5,960 nt of DNA, taken from contig UREB01000110.1 of the NCBI GenBank assembly GCA_900546685.1, forward strand, positions 1-5,960, given 5' to 3'. The translations under genes were made by a program, and so were the position numbers. Shown here piece by piece: positions 1-5,768 of the stretch. Positions within the stretch are counted from its first letter, which is position 1, and the number at the start of each line of letters is the position of its first letter. The DNA comes from an uncultured Eubacteriales bacterium (GTDB lineage: Bacteria > Bacillota > Clostridia > Christensenellales > QAND01). A model generated the notes under the pieces. That model was given only the letters and a program-made list of their open reading frames with translations, did no database searches and was not told the origin of the DNA.

Positions 1-183
1 AATATCCAGTCCGCCCTTTCGATGGGCACGCGCACCATCATGATGAATGCCGGGCGCATCGTGCTGGATATCGCCGGCGAAGAGCGCGCGCACATGACCG
101 TGCCGCGCCTGTTGGAGCTGTATCAGCAGAAAAGCGGCGCCGCGCTGGATACCGACCGCATCCTTCTCACCCAAACCCAATGA
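1..183 (+). CDS. ABC transporter ATP-binding protein, C-terminal fragment (5' end outside window)
   Basis: An open frame enters from the left edge and stops at TGA 181-183, giving the last 60 residues. It contains the stretch SMGTRTIMMNAGRIVLDIAGEE, followed by MTVPRLLELYQQK. In the ATPases of uncharacterised ABC uptake systems (the COG1101 type, usually encoded beside a substrate-binding lipoprotein and a permease), the segment after the H-loop reads similarly: a conserved residue run for recognising the gene product, then 'G-R-I-V-L-D-I-x-G-E-E', then a short helix. The Walker A, Walker B and signature motifs would lie upstream and cannot be checked here, and the transported substrate cannot be inferred. 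The stop codon lies 17 bases before the ridA start, so the two are probably co-transcribed. The family call rests on the tail alone; a different ABC ATPase subfamily is possible. Confidence 0.75.
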   Translation, partial: NIQSALSMGTRTIMMNAGRIVLDIAGEERAHMTVPRLLELYQQKSGAALDTDRILLTQTQ

Positions 184-200
184 TAAAAGGAGTCTTTCCC

Positions 201-584
201 ATGAGCAAAAAAATCTGTTTGCACACCCAAAACGCTCCCGAGGCCATCGGCCCGTATTCCCAAGCCATCGAGGTAGGCGGCCTGGTCTATACCAGCGGCC
301 AGATCGCCCTTGTGCCCGAAACCGGCGCCCTGGTGGAGGGCGGGGTGGAGGCCCAGGCCCATCAGGTCTTCAAAAACCTCGAGGCTGTCCTCTCTTCTGC
401 CGGCTGTACGTTTGAAAACGTCGTCAAAACCACCGTGTTTTTGACGGACCTGGCGGACTTTGCCGTTGTCAACGAAATCTATGCCCAGTACTTCCCAGAA
501 CCCTGCCCAGCGCGCTCCTGCGTCCAGGTAGCCGCCCTGCCCAAGGGCTCTAAGATCGAAGTGGAACTCATCGCCGCCAAATAA
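201..584 (+). CDS. ridA: RidA family reactive intermediate/imine deaminase
   Basis: This 127-residue protein has the usual length of RidA (YjgF/YER057c/UK114) proteins. The family hydrolyses reactive enamine/imine intermediates such as 2-aminoacrylate, released by PLP-dependent dehydratases, to keto acids plus ammonia, acting as a cytosolic trimer. Visible family motifs are NAPEAIGPYSQA (11-22), TSGQI (31-35), VVKTTVFLTDL (74-84) and CPARSCVQVAALPKG (102-116). Arg105, the substrate-carboxylate-binding arginine, and Glu120 are both present, which supports a catalytically active RidA rather than a deaminase-negative subgroup. An ATG at 180 would add seven non-homologous residues and overlaps the upstream stop. 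The start at 201 is preferred because AAAAGGAG (185-192) sits 8 bases before it and the protein then begins MSKK as in typical homologues. It follows the ABC ATPase closely and is closed by the terminator at 594-621. Confidence 0.96.
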   Translation: MSKKICLHTQNAPEAIGPYSQAIEVGGLVYTSGQIALVPETGALVEGGVEAQAHQVFKNLEAVLSSAGCTFENVVKTTVFLTDLADFAVVNEIYAQYFPEPCPARSCVQVAALPKGSKIEVELIAAK

Positions 585-593
585 CGCACAACC

Positions 594-621
594 AAAAAGG
601 AGCCTAAATAGGCTCCTTTTT
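594..621. terminator. Intrinsic terminator after ridA
   Basis: A perfect inverted repeat, AAAAAGGAGCC (594-604) and GGCTCCTTTTT (611-621), with a 6-base loop TAAATA, lies 9 bases after the ridA stop. The stem ends in a T-run on the plus strand. The mirrored A-run means it could also stop transcription arriving on the minus strand. Confidence 0.93.
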
Positions 622-634
622 GAATGCGCATGGG

Positions 635-1093
635 CTATCCCGTATCGCGTTTGCGTCTTCGCCCTGCCTGCCGCGCGTATCGCAGCTTCTTCAGTGAGGG
701 CATACCTCTCTCTTTGCGGTCAGATCGTTTTCGTACAAATGCCCCTCCCTATCCGTGTCATATATTTTGTCCTCCATTTTCTACCATTACATAGGCACCA
801 ATGCCTTTCTCCATTGTTTTCAACACGCGCTTTCCGCCGGGTTGCAGATTCATACTAACAATCGTATCATAGGCCGCATACACCATCTCATCTCCTACCA
901 CTACACAGGCATCTGCATATGGCACGATCTCATACTCCTCCCCGGTTTGAAATGAACCCTAAGGATACACCCCGATAAGATACGGGATAACTTTCCTCCT
1001 GATTCGCTGCGCATCTCCTTCTTCTTTTTCATCCTTTTCGCTCTTTTCCTTTATCCGCAATTTTTGCGCTGTGGTCAACGGGCTTTCGGCTTT
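635..1093 (-). pseudogene. Candidate decayed coding stretch of unknown function
   Basis: No intact gene lies between the two terminators, but the minus strand looks coding. One frame is open from 1093 to 962 (44 codons, Lys/Glu-rich, ending KVIPYLIGVYP), is broken by TAG at 959-961, and then stays open for 66 codons to TGA 758-760. The second part reads GEEYEIVPYADACVVVGDEM and continues to LKTMEKGIGAYVMVEN. About half of its codons begin with G, as expected of real coding sequence. The apparent coding then moves to a second frame at 777-691 (28 codons from ATG, MEDKIYDTDREGHLYEND) and on to a short basic tail at 703-635 (MPSLKKLRYARQAGRRRKR). The pieces overlap at their junctions, as they would after frameshifts in one ancestral gene. 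No start with a good ribosome site was found: TTG 1078 is in frame, and ATG 1032 opens a different frame ending at 901. I do not recognise a family. Overlapping small genes or noncoding sequence remain possible. Confidence 0.35.
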
Positions 1094-1110
1094 TTATTTT
1101 CTCTGCATAC

Positions 1111-1136
1111 AAAAAAAGAGCCTTTCGGCTCTTTTT
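1111..1136. terminator. Intrinsic terminator of the thiamine operon
   Basis: AAAAAGAGCC (1113-1122) and GGCTCTTTTT (1127-1136) form a perfect 10-bp stem with a TTTC loop. Read on the minus strand, it begins 9 bases past the HAD gene stop (1146-1148) and ends in seven T. It is symmetrical enough to act in both directions. Confidence 0.92.
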
Positions 1137-1145
1137 CATCGCATT

Positions 1146-1778
1146 TTATAGCAATTCTTCCAGCGAGCGCACGCATTTGTCCGCCATCTGGCACATCAGC
1201 GGCCATTGATAGGCCGATGTCTCGTCGTACACGCCCACCGTTTTCATGCCCGCGCCCTTAGCGCCGCGGATGCCCTTTACAATATCCTCAAAGACCACAC
1301 AGCAATGCGGCTCCACATCCATACGCTCGGCCGCCAATAGGTAGAGATCCGGAAACGCCTTGTCCCGGCTTTCGCCCACCTCTGCAAAGGCGGAAAACAG
1401 ATCATAGATTCCCAGCCGCTCTAGGCAGGGCGTATACTGCGCTCTTTCCAGCGCCGTGGCCACGCCCAAGCGCCAGCCTGCCCGGCGCAGCTTTTGCAGC
1501 AGCGCCTTTGCGCCCGGCTTTAGCGGCACCTCTGTCTCGTATGCTTTCTGCACCATAGCCCGCCAGCGCTCCATCACCTCGTCCGGCGTCATGGGCAGCG
1601 AAAACCGGCGCACGGTATACGCCGCCGAATCCTCCAGGCTCATCTCCGCCACGGCGCACACATAGTCCTGCGGGGCGGCAATGCCGTGCGCCGATAGAAA
1701 GTCTATATCCACCTGCTCCCATACCTGCATGGAATCCAGCAGCGTGCCGTCCAAATCAAAAATCGCGCCTCGGTTCAT
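1146..1778 (-). CDS. HAD-superfamily phosphatase (beta-phosphoglucomutase-like subfamily), last gene of the thiamine operon
   Basis: This 210-residue cytosolic HAD hydrolase has all four motifs. Motif I is FDLDGT, with nucleophile Asp8 and acid/base Asp10. Motif II is VATA with Thr108. Motif III is the lysine of RDKAFPD (Lys140). Motif IV is VFEDIVKGIRGAKGAGM, with the acidic pair Glu164-Asp165. A helical cap of about 15-85 lies between motifs I and II, the class used for small phosphorylated substrates. Its ATG overlaps the thiE stop (ATGA), with GAGGG six bases upstream (1785-1789), so it belongs to the thiamine operon and is probably translationally coupled. By context it may dephosphorylate thiamine phosphate, the product of ThiE, or remove damaged or excess phosphorylated intermediates. 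That substrate is inferred from position only; sugar-phosphate or nucleotide phosphatase activity cannot be excluded. HAD phosphatase is near certain, the thiamine role moderate. Confidence 0.93.
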   Translation of the reverse strand: MNRGAIFDLDGTLLDSMQVWEQVDIDFLSAHGIAAPQDYVCAVAEMSLEDSAAYTVRRFSLPMTPDEVMERWRAMVQKAYETEVPLKPGAKALLQKLRRAGWRLGVATALERAQYTPCLERLGIYDLFSAFAEVGESRDKAFPDLYLLAAERMDVEPHCCVVFEDIVKGIRGAKGAGMKTVGVYDETSAYQWPLMCQMADKCVRSLEELL

Positions 1779-2407
1779 GCGTTGCCCTCAAAGATGGCGC
1801 GCAGCCGCCGGGCCGCCGCCTGTATATCCGGCTGCGCGATGATGGCGCTGACCACCGCCAACCCGTCCGTCACGCTCTTGGGAAACTGCGGCGCCGTGGT
1901 CTCGTTGATGCCGCCGATGACTACGTTTGGCAAATCCACTTCGTTTCGGATGCGCTTCAGCGTCTCAAACGATACCACCTCCGCGTCCTCCTTGGTAGAT
2001 GTGGCAAACATCGCGCCGATGCCCAAATAATCCGCGCCGTCGCGCTTGGCCTTTTGCGCCTCTGCCACGCTGCCCACCGAGACGCCCACCAGCTTATCCG
2101 GCCCTACAATGCGGCGCACCGCATCGGCCGGCAGGTCGCTCTGCCCCACATGTACGCCCGCCGCATCCACTGCCAGGGCAATGTCCACCCTGTCGTTGAT
2201 AATCAGCGGCACATTGTGCTTGTCCGTCACCGCCTTGATGCGCAGCGCCTCGTCGTAAAATGCGCGGCTGTCCGCCGTCTTTTCCCGGAGCTGTACCATC
2301 GTACAGCCGCCCAAAACCGCCTGCTCTACCGCCTCTGATAGCGTATCGGTGCTCATCAGGTCGCGGTCCGTCACCAGGTACAGCGTATGCTCAGCGTTCC
2401 ACTTCAT
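1775..2407 (-). CDS. thiE: Thiamine-phosphate synthase
   Basis: ThiE couples 4-amino-5-hydroxymethyl-2-methylpyrimidine diphosphate to 4-methyl-5-(2-phosphoethyl)thiazole, forming thiamine phosphate and pyrophosphate. The 210-residue length is normal for this TIM-barrel enzyme. Visible motifs are LYLVTDR (9-15), QLREK (39-43), IINDRVDIALA (69-79), GVHVGQSDL (84-92), SVGS (110-113), GIGAMFATSTK (129-139) and VIGGI (163-167). Residues Asn71, Asp72 and Asp91 fall where the family binds pyrophosphate and magnesium, and the T-S-T-K loop binds the thiazole phosphate. The loop has Ala where many members have Pro (GPIFPT), a mild variation. The start overlaps the end of thiM by 17 bases and has only a weak ribosome site, so coupling to thiM is likely. 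The stop overlaps the HAD start by ATGA. Confidence 0.97.
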   Translation of the reverse strand: MKWNAEHTLYLVTDRDLMSTDTLSEAVEQAVLGGCTMVQLREKTADSRAFYDEALRIKAVTDKHNVPLIINDRVDIALAVDAAGVHVGQSDLPADAVRRIVGPDKLVGVSVGSVAEAQKAKRDGADYLGIGAMFATSTKEDAEVVSFETLKRIRNEVDLPNVVIGGINETTAPQFPKSVTDGLAVVSAIIAQPDIQAAARRLRAIFEGNA

Positions 2408-3221
2408 GCAATTTCGCCCACACTTTCACCGTTTCGCCGTCCATCCGGCTCACCGCATCAATGATCCCAATATGGAAGCTGCCCGTCCCACGGTCGGCCT
2501 GGGCTTCGTAGGAGATCTCCCCCGCCATGCCCATCGTGGCAATGCCCGCTACCGTCGCGGTAAACGCATCGCGGTTTGCCCCGCAATAGCTGCCCACCAG
2601 CGCGCTGGTCATACAGCCCGTACCCGTGACCTTGCCCAGCAGCTTCACGCCGTTTTCGATCTTGGCCACCCTCGTGCCGTCCGACACCACGTCTACCTGG
2701 CCGGTAATGCCCACCACGCAGCCCAGCTGCTTGGCTACCTTTTTGGCAATGGCCACCGCGTCGTTGTCCGCATCCGCCTCGCCGGCGTCCACGCCCTTGG
2801 TGTTGCTCTGTTCGCCGGCAATGAAAGAGATTTCCGAAAGGTTGCCGCGCAGCACCGTCAGCTTTACTTCCTTGAGCAGCCGCTCCGTCGTCTCATTGCG
2901 CAGCGCGGATGCGCCCGCGCCCACGGGGTCCAGCACCACAGGCACGCCGGCCTGGTTGGCGCGTTTGCCGGCCTCCACCATCGATTCCACCGTGCGGGCG
3001 TTGAGCGTGCCGATGTTCAAAACCAGCGCACCCGCGATGGAGGCAATATCGCCGGCCTCCGCAATGTCATCTGCCATGATGGGGGACGCCCCCACCGCCA
3101 GCACAATGTTTGCCACGTCGTTGACCGTCACATAGTTTGTGATGTTGTGGATCAGCGGACACTGCGCCCTCACATTTTCCAGCGCCTTTGCCACATCCTC
3201 CATCAGTCTGTTCTCTTCCAT
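2391..3221 (-). CDS. thiM: Hydroxyethylthiazole kinase
   Basis: ThiM phosphorylates 4-methyl-5-(2-hydroxyethyl)thiazole with ATP, a salvage step that supplies the thiazole partner for ThiE. The protein is 276 residues from ATG 3221. This start is chosen because AGGAGG (3231-3236) lies 9 bases upstream; an in-frame ATG at 3242 would place that ribosome site inside the gene. Ribokinase-fold family motifs are CPLIHNITNYVT (21-32), ALGASP-like AVGASPIM (42-49), LNIGTL (68-73), VVLDPVGAGAS (95-105), LRGNLSEI (124-131) and VTGTGC (198-203). Cys203 lies in the anion-hole/catalytic loop, as in the Bacillus enzyme. There is a single base between the thiC stop and this start, and its 3' end overlaps thiE by 17 bases. 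Confidence 0.97.
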   Translation of the reverse strand: MEENRLMEDVAKALENVRAQCPLIHNITNYVTVNDVANIVLAVGASPIMADDIAEAGDIASIAGALVLNIGTLNARTVESMVEAGKRANQAGVPVVLDPVGAGASALRNETTERLLKEVKLTVLRGNLSEISFIAGEQSNTKGVDAGEADADNDAVAIAKKVAKQLGCVVGITGQVDVVSDGTRVAKIENGVKLLGKVTGTGCMTSALVGSYCGANRDAFTATVAGIATMGMAGEISYEAQADRGTGSFHIGIIDAVSRMDGETVKVWAKLHEVER

Positions 3222-3222
3222 A

Positions 3223-4536
3223 TCATTGTTCCTCCTCTGCAAACTTTACTTCCAGCCCTTCCAGGATGCGGTTGGTGGTGCGCATGGCACACATCTTGCC
3301 GCACATCGAGCAGCTGTGCCGGTCCTGCGGGGGCTTGCTTTCAAAATAGGCTCGTGCCTTCTTACCGTCCATGGCCAGGGAGAACATCTCCTCCCAATCC
3401 AGCCTGCGGCGGGCAGCGCTCATCTTGTCGTCCCAGTCCCTGGCGCCCGGCAGGCCGTTGGCCACGTCCGCCGCATGCGCCGCGATCTTTGCTGCTATGA
3501 TGCCGTCCTTTACATCCTGCAGATCCGGCAAGCGCAGATGCTCGGCCGGGGTAACATAGCATAAAAAGTCCGCGCCGCTCATCGCCGCCACCGCGCCGCC
3601 GATGGCGCTTGTGATATGGTCGTATCCCGGCGCCACGTCCGTGACAATCGGCCCCAGCACATAAAACGGCGCGCCGTAGCACAGCCGCTTTTGCAGGCGC
3701 ATATTGGCCTCTACCTCGTTTAGCGCCATATGCCCCGGGCCCTCTACCATCACCTGAACGTCCGCCTGCCAGGCGCGCTTGGTCAGCGCCCCCAGCTCGA
3801 TCAGCTCGCTGAGCTGTCCGGCGTCGCTGCTGTCGTGGATGCTGCCGGGGCGCAGCGCATCGCCCAGCGAGATCGTCACATCGTATTCGCGCAAAATATC
3901 CAGCACATCGTCGTAATACTCATAGAACGGGTTTTCGTTGCCCGTCATTTCCATCCAGGCAAAAATCAGGCTGCCGCCACGGGATACGATGTTGGTCAGC
4001 CGCCCTGTGCGCCGGAACGCCTCCACCGCCCGGCGGTTGATGCCGGCATGGATGGTCATAAAGTCCACGCCCTCCTTGGCGTGTGCTTCGATGACGCGCA
4101 TAAAATCGTTGGCTGTAATCTTCTGCAAATCCTTTTCCAAATAGCCGATGGCATCGTACATTGGCACAGTGCCAATCATCGCCGGGATCTTTTGCACCAG
4201 CACCTCTCTAAAATCATGCGTCTTGCCGTAATTGGAAAGATCCATGATGGCCTCTGCGCCCATCTCAACGGCCATCTCCGCCTTTTTCAGCTCCTCGGTA
4301 TAGTCCATACAGTCGCCGGAAATGCCGAGGTTTACGTTGATTTTGGTTTTCAGCCCTTCGCCGATGCCCTCGGCAGACAGGCACGTATGCCCGATGTTGG
4401 CCGGAATGGCAATCGTACCCTTGGCCACGCGCTCTAAAATATACTGCGCATCTCTGTGCTCCTTTTTGGCTACCAGCGCCATCTCCGGCGTCACAACGCC
4501 CTGCTTGGCCGCCTGCATCTGTGTTTTGTACCTCAT
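3223..4536 (-). CDS. thiC: Phosphomethylpyrimidine synthase (HMP-P synthase), radical SAM
   Basis: ThiC rearranges 5-aminoimidazole ribotide to 4-amino-5-hydroxymethyl-2-methylpyrimidine phosphate with a 4Fe-4S cluster and S-adenosylmethionine. At 437 residues it is the short form without the long N-terminal domain of the E. coli and plant proteins, as is usual in Clostridia and archaea. Visible motifs are IPANIGHTC (44-52), VNLGISGDC (68-76), TVPMYDA (123-129), MTIHAGI (160-166), SRGG (185-188), SLGDALRPG (223-231), MVEGPGHM (263-270), GPIVTDVAPGYDH (295-307) and SGADFLCYVTPAEHL (320-334). His269 and His333 match the family's metal-binding pair in spacing. The C-terminal cluster motif is Cys409, Cys412 and Cys416, a CX2CX3C arrangement. 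The start overlaps the thiD stop (ATGA), with GAGGGG (4545-4550) 8 bases upstream. Confidence 0.98.
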   Translation of the reverse strand: MRYKTQMQAAKQGVVTPEMALVAKKEHRDAQYILERVAKGTIAIPANIGHTCLSAEGIGEGLKTKINVNLGISGDCMDYTEELKKAEMAVEMGAEAIMDLSNYGKTHDFREVLVQKIPAMIGTVPMYDAIGYLEKDLQKITANDFMRVIEAHAKEGVDFMTIHAGINRRAVEAFRRTGRLTNIVSRGGSLIFAWMEMTGNENPFYEYYDDVLDILREYDVTISLGDALRPGSIHDSSDAGQLSELIELGALTKRAWQADVQVMVEGPGHMALNEVEANMRLQKRLCYGAPFYVLGPIVTDVAPGYDHITSAIGGAVAAMSGADFLCYVTPAEHLRLPDLQDVKDGIIAAKIAAHAADVANGLPGARDWDDKMSAARRRLDWEEMFSLAMDGKKARAYFESKPPQDRHSCSMCGKMCAMRTTNRILEGLEVKFAEEEQ

Positions 4537-5348
4537 CGTGTCATCCCCTCAAAGCCGCCTTTTTTGTATAGGCTGTAAAAATGGTGTGTCGGTCCGTGCC
4601 CGTGCCCAATGGGCAGCGCATGCGCAATCGCGCCCGTGATATACCGCTTGGCCGCCTTGACCGCCTCGGCCCGCGCCATGCCGTTGGCTAGGTTGGCCGC
4701 AATGGCGGAGGAAAAGGTGCATCCAGTGCCATGGGTATTTTTCGTATCAATGCGGGGGCTTACAAACGTTAGAAACGATTTTCCGTCAAACAACACGTCC
4801 GCCGCCTCTTCGCCCGTTAGATGGCCCCCTTTGATCACTACACTCTTTGCGCCCATCTCCATCATCATTTGCGCCGCCTTTTGCATGTCCTTATCGCGGC
4901 GGATGGAAAGCCCGGTCAGCGCTTCGGCCTCCGGCAGGTTGGGCGTCAGCACATCTGCCAAAGGCAGGATCAGCCGCTTCATCGTTTCCAGCGCCTCCGG
5001 CTGCATCAGCGCGCAGCCACCCTTGGCCACCATCACCGGGTCGATGACGACGTGCTGGGGCCGGTATTGCGCCAGCTTGTCCGCTACGGCGTGCATCTGC
5101 TCTATGCCGCTGAGCATCCCCACCTTTACCGCGTCCACCTCAATATCGGTAAACACCGCGTCGATCTGGTCGCAGATTACTTTGGGCGAAATGTCCTCTA
5201 TGGAGATCACGCGCTCTGTGTTTTCCGCCACGACCGAGACGATCACGCTCATCCCGTATACGCCGTGGGCCGCAAAGGTTTTCAAGTCCGCCTGGATGCC
5301 GGCGCCGCCGCTGCAATCCGAGCCTGCAATGGTCAATGCATGTTTCAT
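4533..5348 (-). CDS. thiD: Hydroxymethylpyrimidine/phosphomethylpyrimidine kinase
   Basis: ThiD phosphorylates HMP to HMP-P and then HMP-PP, the pyrimidine substrate of ThiE, so it can use both the ThiC product and salvaged pyrimidine. From ATG 5348 it is 271 residues, normal for the ribokinase-fold family. Visible motifs are TIAGSDCSGGAGIQAD (6-21), GVYGMSVI (29-36), VKVGML (74-79), VIDPVMVAKGG (101-111), LTPNLPEAEALTG (134-146), VVIKGGH (170-176) and the ATP/catalytic loop THGTGCTFSSAIAANLANG (205-223) with Cys210. A longer frame from ATG 5402 exists, but its first 18 codons lie on the leader terminator, so the 5348 start is preferred; GGCGGG lies about 10 bases upstream of it. Residue 42 is Glu (SVVAENT) where many characterised ThiD have Gln. 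It is the first gene of the operon, directly below the riboswitch. Confidence 0.96.
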   Translation of the reverse strand: MKHALTIAGSDCSGGAGIQADLKTFAAHGVYGMSVIVSVVAENTERVISIEDISPKVICDQIDAVFTDIEVDAVKVGMLSGIEQMHAVADKLAQYRPQHVVIDPVMVAKGGCALMQPEALETMKRLILPLADVLTPNLPEAEALTGLSIRRDKDMQKAAQMMMEMGAKSVVIKGGHLTGEEAADVLFDGKSFLTFVSPRIDTKNTHGTGCTFSSAIAANLANGMARAEAVKAAKRYITGAIAHALPIGHGHGPTHHFYSLYKKGGFEGMTR

Positions 5349-5373
5349 GGTTTTGTCCCGCCTTTCTGGATAG

Positions 5374-5403
5374 AAAAAATGCCTCCCGTCTCCGGAAAGC
5401 ATT
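5374..5403 (-). terminator. Riboswitch-controlled intrinsic terminator in the thi leader
   Basis: On the minus strand AATGCTTTCC (5403-5394) pairs with GGGAGGCATT (5387-5378; 10 bp including two G-T pairs) around the loop GGAGAC, and is followed by a T-run (5379-5374). It lies between the TPP aptamer and thiD, where an expression-platform terminator is expected. The aptamer's 3' GGGAA (5443-5439) could pair with the TTTCC of the terminator's left arm as an antiterminator when TPP is absent. That pairing is my inference and has not been folded. Confidence 0.85.
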
Positions 5404-5430
5404 GCAACTGAAAGAATGTTCGTTTTCAGA

Positions 5431-5520
5431 TGGTTTGATTCCCTACCACGGTCTTAACCGACAGGTTCTAAGGGTCAGGTTTTACCTTCTCAACCCCAAA
5501 GGGTTCCCCTACAAAAGCCA
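5431..5520 (-). promoter_or_regulatory. TPP (THI-element) riboswitch
   Basis: Read on the minus strand, the leader carries the conserved TPP aptamer parts in order. P1 is formed by TTTG (near 5512) with TGG (5520-5518) against CAAACCA (5437-5431). Then come AGGGG (5510-5506), a P3 hairpin AACCC-TTTG-GGGTT, the TGAGA loop, and an optional small hairpin AGGTAAAACCT. These are followed by ACCCTTAGAACCTG, a P5-like hairpin CGGTTAAGACCG, and the GTAGGGAA 3' element. Small departures from the textbook consensus are TTGAGA for CTGAGA and TGGTAGGG for CGTAGGG. Its position before thiD and a terminator implies transcription attenuation of the whole operon by thiamine pyrophosphate. Confidence 0.96.
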
Positions 5521-5525
5521 TGTTT

Positions 5526-5554
5526 ATTCTATCCAATCCGCTAAAAAAAGTCAA
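5526..5554 (-). promoter_or_regulatory. Sigma-A type promoter of the thi operon
   Basis: On the minus strand TTGACT (5554-5549) and TAGAAT (5531-5526) are separated by exactly 17 bases. The expected start at about 5519-5520 coincides with the first base of riboswitch helix P1, so the transcript would begin with the aptamer. Confidence 0.88.
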
Positions 5555-5768
5555 TGAAGCGGCAGGGCATCTTTCTAAGAACCGTCAAGAGCAGAAACCG
5601 GGGACGGGCAAGCGAAAGAGCGGTATGTGGTGTTTTCTCAGACTTCTCCCTGGCCGAACCTGCAAGCCGCCCAGCCTACGCACCTGCTACAACAAGCCCG
5701 GCGCGGTGTAGGGCCGGGCGGGCCAAACAGTATAATCACGCTAGAAACGTAAAACCCCTTCCCCCCTC
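5555..5768. other. Intergenic region without a convincing gene
   Basis: Upstream of the thi promoter no frame on either strand has a recognisable product, a ribosome site with a matching start, or clear coding bias. Short frames exist only because the sequence is GC-rich. A 7-bp GC inverted repeat (GCCCGGC 5696-5702 and GCCGGGC 5713-5719, 10-base loop) is present without a good T-run. A TATAAT occurs at 5731-5736 on the plus strand, but no -35 box is suitably placed. Confidence 0.5.

Noticed and set aside
180..200. Alternative upstream ATG for ridA giving a 134-residue protein
   Set aside because: The extra residues MIKGVFP do not match RidA N-termini and the ribosome site AAAAGGAG lies inside them, in the right place for the ATG at 201.
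201..584. Possible functional tie between ridA and the thiamine operon
   Set aside because: RidA affects thiamine metabolism in Salmonella, but here ridA is convergent with the thi operon and separated from it by two terminators, so the neighbourhood gives no support.
755..955. A 66-codon plus-strand open frame
   Set aside because: No ribosome site and no recognisable product. It is the antisense of the minus-strand stretch that shows the stronger coding bias.
2349..3500. A 383-codon open frame on the plus strand
   Set aside because: It is antisense to thiM, thiC and thiE, whose family motifs are unmistakable. Its product is Arg/His/Ala-rich, typical of a shadow frame in GC-rich DNA.
5349..5402. 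Longer thiD frame starting at 5402
   Set aside because: These codons lie on the leader terminator hairpin and its T-run, and the extension has no similarity to ThiD; the family start motif begins at 5348.
5731..5736. Perfect TATAAT on the plus strand
   Set aside because: No plausible -35 hexamer lies 16-18 bases upstream and no gene follows within the window.
5710..5739. Minus-strand peptide VIILFGPPGP resembling the P-loop start of adenylate kinase
   Set aside because: The Gly-Lys-Gly-Thr that must follow is absent in all frames and nothing downstream matches adenylate kinase; the resemblance is most likely chance.
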